A DNA stretch of 64,000 nucleotides. Source: Sediminibacter sp. Hel_I_10. GTDB taxonomy: Bacteria > Bacteroidota > Bacteroidia > Flavobacteriales > Flavobacteriaceae. A program made the translations under genes and the position numbers. A model generated the notes under the pieces. The model had not been told where the DNA came from. It saw nothing but the letters and a program-made list of their open reading frames with translations, and searched no databases. The DNA lies in assembly GCF_000688335.1 (NCBI RefSeq), contig NZ_JHZX01000001.1:186001-250000 (forward strand), given 5' to 3'. Below are positions 56,062-63,797 of this stretch, piece after piece. How positions within the stretch are numbered: position 1 is the stretch's first letter; each line of letters begins with the position of its first letter.

Positions 56062-56318
56062 AACTCGTTATACCCCCTCAAATATAAGCCTTTACACCTT
56101 AAGCTTACAAGATAAACCAACATCAAACCATCAAAAGCTAAAACCTAATCCCCTATCTTGATCAAATAGTATCCAAAACAGATAATGAGCATTTACAGCT
56201 ATTATAAGTACTCTCATTTATTGTTAAATCAGGTTTGATCTACGATGCAACCTATCCAAGTGTTTTATTTAAAAGTTAATGGGTTTTTACTTGTTTTTTA
56301 CCACAGTACTTTGTTGTG
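56062..56318 (-). repeat. Repeat family B, copy 1 (complete)
   Basis: About 257 bp in the 540-bp gap 56016-56555. It runs from AACTCGTTATACCC to CAGTACTTTGTTGTG. Blocks shared with other copies include AAACCAACATC, AATCCCCTATCTTGATC, AAATCAGGTTTGATCTAC, CACCTATC-like CAACCTATCCAAGTGTT and GGGTTTTTACTTGTTTTTTA. The remainder of the gap (56319-56555) is AT-rich leader before the AraC-type gene. Confidence 0.72.
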
Positions 56319-56555
56319 CACAGTATTTTTTTTAGTTCTAATTTTGTAGTTTTTCTAAAAACCTCATCTTAATTCATCTTTCTAAAATCTTTTTTAAAAG
56401 TACTAAAGTTTCTCAAAAATTTTCTTGCAAAATGTTTCTGTTACAATGTAATGGAATACTCTTTTTTACGTTGGCTCAAGTAGATGGTGTAAAAACGTAT
56501 GGAATGGCAATAAAAGCACAAATTTTTCTAACTTACCAAATGTTAAATAAAATCA

Positions 56556-57581
56556 ATGCTTAAAACAATCCAAACAATCGCTTTACTTCAAGGCCTTTTT
56601 GTCCTTTCAGTTTTGTTTGTCAATCGCAAAGACTACAAAAAGACTACTTTTTGGTTGTTATTCGGTAGTTTATTATCTGTTTTGTTTTACATTTTGTGTG
56701 ATGATAAAAATAATCTGTTTGTAGAAAATACAGATTGGTTTCTTTTCGATAATACACTTTTTGTAACATTTCTTTTCTTGTTTTTTAGGTATTACAAAAG
56801 TGGAAAGGAAAAATTCTCTTCTTTCGATTATCTGTTTTTTCTGCCCAATATTTTTTATTTAATCCTTGAAGTAATTGAAATACAATTGGTCAAAGAGAAT
56901 TTGTTTGTTGAAATTTTTGAAGTGTTTGCTGAATTAACTTTTGTGGCTTACTTATTATTAATATTAAATTCAGTTGTTACAGATAAAAGGAAAATTTGGT
57001 TTACTTATTTTGCCATTCCGATTGTTATTTTATTTGTGTTTTCATTTATAAATGACATTCTTAAAATAATAGGATTGTCAGAATTACCGTTTTATAACGA
57101 CCAAAATTTCAATTCTTATCTCTTATTGGTTGTTGCCTTTCTGTTTTATTTTGTTGCTTTTAAATTATTTAATAATGACAAGGAAATATTGCCTAAAAAC
57201 GAAATACGTAAGTACAAAAACTCTAATCTCAACATAAAACAAATTGAACAATATAAATCCGATTTAATCAATGCAATGGAAACCGATAAATTATATCTCA
57301 ATGGAAAATTATCTATTCACGATGTTTCGGAAAAACTCAATATACAGCGTCAATATATTTCGGAAGTTTTAAATGAGCATATGGATATCAATTTTCAGGA
57401 TTTTATAAATCAGTACAGAGTTGAAGAATTTGTAAAGAGGTTAAAAAACGACCGGAATAATCATTTTACACTATTGGCAATTGCAACAGATGTAGGTTTC
57501 AATTCTAAATCTTCTTTCAATGCTATATTCAAGAAATTTAAAGGTTTAACACCTACTCAATTTAAGAAAACGCTTACGTGA
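56556..57581 (+). CDS. AraC-family regulator with membrane N-terminal domain
   Basis: A 341-residue protein. About six to seven membrane helices occupy residues 1-205 (LLQGLFVLSVLF, LFVTFLFLFFRYY, SYLLLVVAFLFYFVAFKLF). A C-terminal AraC double helix-turn-helix follows (LSIHDVSEKLNIQRQYISEVLNE ... LLAIATDVGFNSKSSFNAIFKKFKGLTPTQF). Such proteins sense a signal at the membrane and activate nearby genes. It is followed after 91 bp by the Omp85-type barrel gene on the same strand, its likely target or partner. The pair lies between two repeat B copies. Confidence 0.88.
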   Translation: MLKTIQTIALLQGLFVLSVLFVNRKDYKKTTFWLLFGSLLSVLFYILCDDKNNLFVENTDWFLFDNTLFVTFLFLFFRYYKSGKEKFSSFDYLFFLPNIFYLILEVIEIQLVKENLFVEIFEVFAELTFVAYLLLILNSVVTDKRKIWFTYFAIPIVILFVFSFINDILKIIGLSELPFYNDQNFNSYLLLVVAFLFYFVAFKLFNNDKEILPKNEIRKYKNSNLNIKQIEQYKSDLINAMETDKLYLNGKLSIHDVSEKLNIQRQYISEVLNEHMDINFQDFINQYRVEEFVKRLKNDRNNHFTLLAIATDVGFNSKSSFNAIFKKFKGLTPTQFKKTLT

Positions 57582-57672
57582 ATTGGCCAATTTGTATAGA
57601 TAGATTGTTTTGGACTCTTCTTTTTTAATACTTAATTCAATACTTCCTTTCTTTGCTGGAAAAGATCAAAAA

Positions 57673-59079
57673 ATGGAGTTCCAGAAAATATCAAAAAAAT
57701 TATTTATTTGTTTGATTTTAACTATTTCAAATTATGCAGTTAATGCGCAAGTAAAAGATTCGCTATCGTTTATTAAATCAAGAAAAATGTCCGATGAAGA
57801 CCTTTCTAAAAAAAGAGAAGGGACATTTATAACAGGAATTCCAGATTTTTCTTCAGACCCAATTACAGGTTTCGGTTTTGGAGTTAGAAGTAATGTCTAT
57901 TGGAATGGAGGACGAACAAATCCATTATTTGCATACACACCGTATTTGGCAAAATTAAAAGCAAATGCAGCCTATTATACTTCAAATGCGAGAGAATTAA
58001 TATTGTCGTTAGATGTCCCATATTATAAAGGAACACGTTGGAGATTTAAAATTGATTTTAAAGCACAACAAAATCCAGCCAACTTATATTTTGGTTTAAC
58101 AGAAGCTACACTTGGTAATTTAAGTCTACCATCAGACCCGAATACAACATTTGCTACTTATGATGAATACGATAACGCAAGAAAAACTTTGCGACCAGGA
58201 GAAGGTGGAGAAGCAGATTTTGTGACAGATGCTTTGTCAAATAGATTTAGAGAAACCGAATTTATGTTAAATCTGAAAGCAGATTATGCAATAGGAAACG
58301 GAAAATGGCGAATAATGGGTGGTTATGAAATTCAAAATTTACAATATAAAACTTTTGAAGGAGAAGAGGCCGAAGCAGTTAATCCAGTTACTGGAGAAGA
58401 AACAAATGCACCTAACGGATTTTCATTATTGCAAAGAGACTTTGACCAAGGAAATATTTCAGGTTTAGACGGTGGTTGGGTTTCCATTTTTCAAACAGCT
58501 TTAATCTATGATACAAGAGATTTTGAACCAGACCCAACAAAAGGTTATTATTTTGAAATTGCAAACGAATATTCAAGTAAATACATAGGTTCGGAATTTG
58601 ATTTCAATAAACTTTTTGTTCAAGGACGTGCTTATAAAAAGTTACCTTTTGGAAAAAGGACGGTTTTAGCAGGTCGGGTTGGAATAGGACATATTTTTGG
58701 TTCAAACGCACCATTTTTTGAGTTTCAAGACCAATGGAGTCCGGAAGGAAGTATCAATGCACTTGGTGGTAAACAATCTTTACGTGGTTATAGAGCAAAC
58801 AGATTTTTATCTCGTTCACTTTGGTTTACAAATGTAGAATTACGATACAGAATCGTCGAAACTAAATTTCTAAAACAAAATTTTGCTTTTGGAGTAGCAC
58901 CATTTATTGATGCAGGAACAGTTAGAAATCGTTGGCAAGATTTAAGTTTTGATAAAATAAGATATTCTTATGGTTTGGGTGCAAGAATTGCTTGGAATCA
59001 ATCCACTATCATTTCTTTTGATTATGGTATTTCAAAAGAGGATAAATTGTTTTACATAGGAATTGGACAAGCATTTTAG
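57673..59079 (+). CDS. Omp85-superfamily outer-membrane barrel without POTRA domains
   Basis: A 468-residue protein from the ATG at 57673, which yields a signal peptide (KLFICLILTISNYAVNAQ); a start at 57610 would add 21 residues. The rest is a bacterial surface antigen (BamA/TamA C-terminal) barrel ending in phenylalanine (FYIGIGQAF). Landmarks are GIPDFSSDPITGFGFGVRSN, ALIYDTRDFEPDPTKGYYFE and the lid-loop-like GGKQSLRGYRANRF. No POTRA repeats precede the barrel, so it is unlikely to be an assembly machine. It may be an outer-membrane pore or enzyme of unknown role. The stop codon is followed directly by GCTAAC. Confidence 0.87.
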   Translation: MEFQKISKKLFICLILTISNYAVNAQVKDSLSFIKSRKMSDEDLSKKREGTFITGIPDFSSDPITGFGFGVRSNVYWNGGRTNPLFAYTPYLAKLKANAAYYTSNARELILSLDVPYYKGTRWRFKIDFKAQQNPANLYFGLTEATLGNLSLPSDPNTTFATYDEYDNARKTLRPGEGGEADFVTDALSNRFRETEFMLNLKADYAIGNGKWRIMGGYEIQNLQYKTFEGEEAEAVNPVTGEETNAPNGFSLLQRDFDQGNISGLDGGWVSIFQTALIYDTRDFEPDPTKGYYFEIANEYSSKYIGSEFDFNKLFVQGRAYKKLPFGKRTVLAGRVGIGHIFGSNAPFFEFQDQWSPEGSINALGGKQSLRGYRANRFLSRSLWFTNVELRYRIVETKFLKQNFAFGVAPFIDAGTVRNRWQDLSFDKIRYSYGLGARIAWNQSTIISFDYGISKEDKLFYIGIGQAF

Positions 59080-59287
59080 GCTAACTGCTAAAGAATGTTC
59101 AATTGAAAGTGAAAATCTGCAAGTGTATATAATTTTTAAGTAGAGCAAATGCAGTTGGAAAATTTTATACTCTTGCGGTATGTTATTTCTGACTTTTCTT
59201 AAAACTTTTATTGCAGAATATTTCTTAAAAAGGTCAATTCCGGTGAATTTTGATGTTTAGATTGCGGTCGGTTTGGATATTGTGTAC

Positions 59288-59545
59288 AACTCGTTGTATC
59301 TAACCAAATATTACAGTTTACAAGTAAAAATCTCAGGTAAACCAACATCCAACCATTAATAAACAAAACGATACTCCCCGATCTCTTGATAAAACAGTAT
59401 ACAAAATAGATCATTGGTATTTGCAGCTGTTATAAGTGCTTTGGTTTCTTACTAATTCAAGTTTGATTTACTATGAAAAATATAGAAGTGTTTTAGTAAA
59501 AAACTAATATTTTTTTTTCTGTTTTTACAACAGTACTTTGTTGTG
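59288..59545 (-). repeat. Repeat family B, copy 2 (complete)
   Basis: About 258 bp, from AACTCGTTGTATC to CAGTACTTTGTTGTG. Blocks shared with copy 1 are GTAAACCAACATCCAACC, CTCCCCGATCTCTTGAT, TATTTGCAGCTGTTATAAGTG and TAATTCAAGTTTGATTTACTA. It ends 10 bp from the stop of the minus-strand gene at 59556. The adjoining 59080-59287 stretch has no gene; it begins with GCTAACTGC right after the barrel gene's stop. Confidence 0.7.
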
Positions 59546-59555
59546 GTGTTTTTTT

Positions 59556-60140
59556 TTATTTTTTCAGTTCAGCAGTCAATTCGATAATTCCTTTCTCTGT
59601 AAGTTTACCACTTTTAAAAATTGTTTCTGTTTTTTCAGTTCCCTTTATTTCGTTGTAATCTTCATCACAATCGTAGTATTTTAATTTATTAGCAGTATAA
59701 ATATTTAATTCTTTATCAATTTCCATAAGTTCCTCGCATTCAAAACAAGGTCCTTGTCCGCAACCACCTACTGCAATAGTTTTTGAGTCAATTCTTTCTC
59801 CGTTTAATTTATAGGTTGTCAATATTGGCAAAAAACAATCTGTTGCTCCAAGAGTAATTGTCGCAACATAAGTTCCATTTGTTGGAATCTTTCAAAAAAC
59901 ATAATAAGCCTCCTTTTCATAAGGCGAGCTTATTTCTTTTTTCAGTTCAGTTAATGGTTGAAAATCATCTTCGTAACCTTTAATTTTTATTGGTAATTTA
60001 ATTTCAGGAAATTGGTCAATAAAAGTCTGGAATTGGTCATTCACTTGAGGTATTTCGGATGTGAATTTTTCAAGTTTCTTATTTTCAGTTTTGCAACTTG
60101 AAAATAGAATTATTCAAATTAATATTATCGTTTTTATCAT
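59556..60140 (-). pseudogene. Lipoprotein gene with two in-frame TGA codons
   Basis: One continuous frame of 195 codons runs from the ATG at 60140 to the stop at 59556, broken by TGA at 60114-60116 (codon 9) and 59892-59894 (codon 83). Read through, it gives a lipoprotein: MIKTIILI-stop-IILFSSC, then KTENKKLEKF, ..., EAYYVF-stop-KIPTNGTYVATITLG, CFLPILTTYKLNG and a Cys-rich GGCGQGPCFECEEL. There is no TGG codon anywhere in the frame. The simplest view is a decaying gene with two nonsense changes; glycine (GGA) or tryptophan (TGG) may have been the original codons. The family is a flavobacterial hypothetical lipoprotein of unknown role. Confidence 0.75.
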
Positions 60141-60155
60141 AGTTTCGCAAATGCA

Positions 60156-60307
60156 CCACAACTTAATTGTATAAGATTAGTTGCGTGTTTTAAGCACTTA
60201 ATTTAGCAAATACAGACCAAACCTACCTAGCGGCAGACAGGTAGAAAATCCGCGAGTATTTTCGTAAGTAAGCTTGCACTATCAATTGATTTTATACGGT
60301 GTTATTT
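60156..60307 (-). repeat. Repeat family A, copy 5 (complete)
   Basis: A 152-bp element starting CCACAACTTAATTGTATAAG and ending TATACGGTGTTA. It aligns with copy 4 along its left part (ATTAGTTGCGTGTTTTAAGC) and its right part (GTAAGTAAGC ... TTTTATACGGTGTTA). The middle carries a different hairpin, CTACCT (60223-60228) with AGGTAG (60239-60244). The TTA of the right terminus at 60302-60304 is also the stop codon of the ankyrin gene. Confidence 0.72.
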
Positions 60308-60910
60308 TCCGTCATAATCATTTATCAGCTTATGCAATTTGTCCTGTTTCGGAATATTCTCGAGCCAAGTTCCTGCATTAATTCCGTGTTTATTCTTTTT
60401 ATTCAATTCCGCTCCACGATTCAACAATTCATCTATAATCTCAAACCGCAATTGGTTTACTTCTTTTTGTTCTTCCCTTAATGTTAATCCATATTCACGT
60501 ATGGCTGTGAAAATCGGACTATTTCCATGTTTTCGTTCCACATCATTGACGTTGGGATTTCCTTTTTTTAATAAAAGCAAAGCTACTTTTGAGAGATTGT
60601 GATTAGCAAGAGCTATATGCAAAGCATTAAATCCATTATCGTTTATATAATTGACGTTGACCTTATGATCAAGCAAATAATGGATTAGTTCTAACTGATC
60701 GTTGTTGCCTTGAAATTCTGATCCACAATTTACCGCATTGATTAGAATAGTGTTGGAATAATTGTCTCTGTATGCATTAAGGTTAATTTTCCCCTTTTTT
60801 ATCATATCAATTACTTTCTGTTTATTTGGTTCAAATAGTGCTCTAAAAAGCTGAACCTCTAAATTGATTTCTGATTTATTTGAAGAAAACAGACCTTTGA
60901 ACATACTCAT
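60302..60910 (-). CDS. Ankyrin-repeat protein
   Basis: A 202-residue protein from the ATG at 60910 (MSMFKGLFSSNKSE); an in-frame start at 60967 adds 19 unlikely residues. About four ankyrin repeats are visible (LNAYRDNYSNTILINAVNCG, VNYINDNGFNALHIALANHNLSKVALLLLKKG, HGNSPIFTAIREYG, LNKKNKHGINAGTWLE). No signal peptide is seen, so it is probably cytoplasmic and binds another protein. It sits alone between repeat B copy 3 (upstream) and repeat A copy 5 (which supplies its stop codon). Confidence 0.85.
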   Translation of the reverse strand: MSMFKGLFSSNKSEINLEVQLFRALFEPNKQKVIDMIKKGKINLNAYRDNYSNTILINAVNCGSEFQGNNDQLELIHYLLDHKVNVNYINDNGFNALHIALANHNLSKVALLLLKKGNPNVNDVERKHGNSPIFTAIREYGLTLREEQKEVNQLRFEIIDELLNRGAELNKKNKHGINAGTWLENIPKQDKLHKLINDYDGK

Positions 60911-60985
60911 GGCTTCATAACTAATCGAATTATTACATTTTATATATTGTAGAATAAAAAACTTCAAATTATAAAAAAACTGTTC

Positions 60986-61258
60986 AAAAACATCCAGCTT
61001 TTAAAAACTAAAAAACCACACTAATTTACGAAAATATTGCCCAGAAAGGATCAAGAGTATTCGTGATTTTTTTAATGAATTTAGTAATGTTAAACTTTGA
61101 TAGCCCTTCTATTAAAATCAAAATTTGGCTTAGTAATAAACTATTAAACAAGTATTTACAGTTACTAAATCAGGCTTGATCTACAATGCCACCTATCGAA
61201 GTGTTATAGCGAAAAGTTAACGGGTTTTTACTTGTTTTTTACAGCAGTACTTTGTTGT
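60986..61258 (-). repeat. Repeat family B, copy 3
   Basis: About 273 bp between the ankyrin gene and the lipoprotein gene. Blocks shared with copy 1 are AAACATCCA, GGATCAAGAGTATT, AAATCAGGCTTGATCTACAATG, CACCTATCGAAGTGTT, GGGTTTTTACTTGTTTTTTA and CAGTACTTTGTTGT. The left end lacks AACTCGTTATA. It ends 7 bp from the stop codon of the minus-strand gene at 61265. Confidence 0.72.
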
Positions 61259-61264
61259 AAACAG

Positions 61265-61849
61265 TTATTTTCTCAATGCTTTTTCAATCAATTCCATATT
61301 TTGTCTTGGGTCTTTTCCGCATTTAAATCCACCTAATCCAAATTCTAAATCCAATTCGTTTCCTTTAACATTTTTATCTGGATATGAGAATATTCTATCA
61401 CAACCAAAAGATGAAAACATATTCCAAAACCAACCGCCGTAAATATTATTTCCATTTAATTTAATAACAAATGGTAATCCACGTAATGGTATTTCTTGGT
61501 TCTTTAATTTTTCAATTCCGCTTTTTGAAAGATGAATTTTACTTGACTTCCAGTCAAATCTCTCAATATCATTATTGTTTAAAAGTGGTTCATTTTTAGT
61601 TTTACAATTCTCTAAATCGATATAATATGCACATTTTTCTATCGGTATATTTTCAGTCTGTTCGTATTTATCTGAAAATGTTTTTTGTTCGGTCTCCGTT
61701 TTGTATTCGTTATATGAGTTTTCGTTCCAACATTCCGATTGGAATAAGTAAATTTCTACACCTTTAATATTCGACAAATCTTGTTCGGTTTGACAGCTAA
61801 AATTAGTCAAATTCACGATTATTAAAATTAGCAGAAAAGTTCGTCTCAT
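61265..61849 (-). CDS. Hypothetical lipoprotein
   Basis: A 194-residue protein with a lipoprotein signal (MRRTFLLILIIVNLTNFSC, Cys19). I do not recognise the family. It contains five further cysteines in the mature part (ECWN, EKCAYY, ENCKTK, FGCDR, FKCGKD), a segment LPFVIKLNGNNIYGGWFWNMFSS, and a charged helical C-terminus. It is probably anchored in the outer membrane. Repeat B copy 3 lies at its 3' end and a repeat A-like element lies just upstream of its start. Confidence 0.78.
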   Translation of the reverse strand: MRRTFLLILIIVNLTNFSCQTEQDLSNIKGVEIYLFQSECWNENSYNEYKTETEQKTFSDKYEQTENIPIEKCAYYIDLENCKTKNEPLLNNNDIERFDWKSSKIHLSKSGIEKLKNQEIPLRGLPFVIKLNGNNIYGGWFWNMFSSFGCDRIFSYPDKNVKGNELDLEFGLGGFKCGKDPRQNMELIEKALRK

Positions 61850-61856
61850 AATTGTT

Positions 61857-62056
61857 TACAACGGTGTTATATATAGCTCTTAGCAGCAAATTAGCGTTAA
61901 CTATTCGGTTAAGCACAAGCCGAATTTTTTAATTTTCTTATTTTACCTTTCTTTTCAATAAGCCAAATGAAAGAATTTGGCGAACTTCGCAAATATGCCT
62001 AAAATTCCATTAAACAACTTCTTATCTATGAGATGTATACGGTATTATGTGCTGGC
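61857..62056 (-). repeat. Repeat family A, copy 6 (divergent)
   Basis: The 212-bp gap between the serine-hydrolase stop (62062) and the lipoprotein start (61849) has an A-like terminus at each end: ACAACGGTGTTATATA near 61859-61874 and GTATACGGTATTATG near 62036-62050. GCGTTAAC and GCAAATTAGC lie inside, with GGTTAAGC ... GCCGAAT. The middle does not align well with copies 4 and 5. It again follows a minus-strand gene directly. Confidence 0.5.
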
Positions 62057-62061
62057 TTTTT

Positions 62062-63705
62062 TCACGTTTTATTGAATATGACATTTTCAATTCGACCATT
62101 TTTAACATTCAATCCACTTACATTTCCTTTTGCGTCTCGTATGATATTAATTTCATAAGAGTTCATTCTTAAATAGTCTTTTAAAATCAGTTCGGCTTTT
62201 CGTTCTCGACCGTTTTTAGTGATTAAAAAAGTGTTATTATCCAAAAACTTTATCAAGATTTCTGTATCAGTTTCATCATTGAAGTATCGCCCATTTATAA
62301 TTCTTTTATCACTTTTATCTAAATCGTTAAAAGGTAGTTTATAATAAGTATTTGGTTCTTGAGATGAAAGATAAATTGTTAGTTTTTGTTGACCTTTTTT
62401 AATATTTGTAAAGTTCATTTTAAGCTCCTCGTTCGTTTCATAATGAAATAAGCCATTCTTTTCGTTTATTAGTTTTATTGGGTCACGTTGGTAAATTTCT
62501 CTAAAAATTGAACCATCTTTTTCAGTAATTTTAATGATTTTTCCATCATCGTTTTTATAATTACCAACAATGTTTCCCAAGTCCTTTAGTCTTTCAATTT
62601 TTACTGGAACAGCCGGATATATAGTGTTATCAGTTTCTAGATTTAAAGTGATATCTGATAATTGTTTTGCTAAATAATTAGTGGGTACATTTCCGTTATT
62701 AGAAATTACAAGTATAGAAATATTTTGAGGAGGAAATCTTAAAAAAGTTGCATTGTAAGCACCTGTACTACCATCGTGATAAGAATAATCTAAACCTCGA
62801 TAAGTTCCAAACATTAGTCCATATCCATAATTCTTGAAATTAATTTTTTCTATTGGAGATTGACTTTGGTTAATAAGCTTTTTTGATAAGATATTATCAT
62901 CAACACGTTGTATTCTTTTTTCCCAATTTAATTGGTCATTTAATGTTGTAAATAATGCACCATCACCGTTGACTTCAGTTATTACTGGATATTCTTTCCA
63001 ACCTTCCCAATTTCCATATGGTCTTGCCTTATTTGGAATAACTTCCATATAATTTGTGAGAAAAGACGTGTTTGGCATTTTTAGTTCTAGAAATAATGCT
63101 TTTGAAAACTCACTAAATGTTTTATCAGTTATATTTTCAATTATTTCTGTGAGCAAAATATAATTTGAATTACTATACAAATACTTTGTTCCTGGTTTAA
63201 AATTCAAATCAGTTTGAGTTTGCAGAAGTTCAATTGCATCGCTATTATCAATAAAAAGTTGCCACCAAGTTTGCCCTTTTAGTGCCCATAAATCATAAAC
63301 ATCCCGAATACCGCTTGTATGTGTTAATAGATTTGATATGGTGATTTTGTCCTCAATGTTAGTGTATAAATCTGGCAAAAACTTTCTAAAATCATCTTCC
63401 AAGTTAATTTTGCCTTGTTCAATAAGTCTTAATACACACAGAGCTGTGAACTGTTTTGCATTGGACGCGATGTTGAAGCTAGTTGTTTCGTTTATCTCTA
63501 TTTGATTTTCGAGATTTGAATAGCCTATATATTTTTGATAAACTATTTCGCCGTCTTTCACAATACCAACAGCCATTCCGGGTGAAATACCCTCAACATA
63601 TTGCTCAATTTGCAAGTCAAGTTTATTGACCAATTCTTGATCAAAATTTTGTGAGTTAGCTAGAAAGGATAAAAGAAGGATCGTAAAAATTAAGCTTTGT
63701 TTCAT
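62062..63705 (-). CDS. Serine hydrolase, class C beta-lactamase/penicillin-binding fold
   Basis: A 547-residue protein from the ATG at 63705, which gives a signal peptide (MKQSLIFTILLLSFLANSQ); an in-frame start at 63786 is less likely. The beta-lactamase-related catalytic motifs are present: SxxK as SNAK near residue 77, YxN as YSNSN, and the HxG-type third motif as YHDGSTG. A C-terminal beta domain of about 200 residues follows, as in many Bacteroidota esterases and peptidases of this group. It probably hydrolyses peptides or esters in the periplasm; beta-lactam resistance is not implied. It lies downstream of a partial AraC-type gene. Confidence 0.9.
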   Translation of the reverse strand: MKQSLIFTILLLSFLANSQNFDQELVNKLDLQIEQYVEGISPGMAVGIVKDGEIVYQKYIGYSNLENQIEINETTSFNIASNAKQFTALCVLRLIEQGKINLEDDFRKFLPDLYTNIEDKITISNLLTHTSGIRDVYDLWALKGQTWWQLFIDNSDAIELLQTQTDLNFKPGTKYLYSNSNYILLTEIIENITDKTFSEFSKALFLELKMPNTSFLTNYMEVIPNKARPYGNWEGWKEYPVITEVNGDGALFTTLNDQLNWEKRIQRVDDNILSKKLINQSQSPIEKINFKNYGYGLMFGTYRGLDYSYHDGSTGAYNATFLRFPPQNISILVISNNGNVPTNYLAKQLSDITLNLETDNTIYPAVPVKIERLKDLGNIVGNYKNDDGKIIKITEKDGSIFREIYQRDPIKLINEKNGLFHYETNEELKMNFTNIKKGQQKLTIYLSSQEPNTYYKLPFNDLDKSDKRIINGRYFNDETDTEILIKFLDNNTFLITKNGRERKAELILKDYLRMNSYEINIIRDAKGNVSGLNVKNGRIENVIFNKT

Positions 63706-63797
63706 AGATTTTGTTTTTGCTTTATATGAATTTATTTCTGCACAAATAAATGACAATGAAATAAGCAAATCGCTCCAAAAGATCATTTGATACCCTT

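Noticed and set aside
59556-60140. Selenocysteine at the two TGA codons
   Set aside because: One TGA lies inside the lipoprotein signal peptide, no redox context surrounds either, and no selenocysteine genes or insertion hairpin are visible in the window.
62062-63705. Beta-lactamase resistance gene
   Set aside because: SxxK and YxN motifs are shared by many esterases and D-aminopeptidases. The long C-terminal domain points to a general serine hydrolase.
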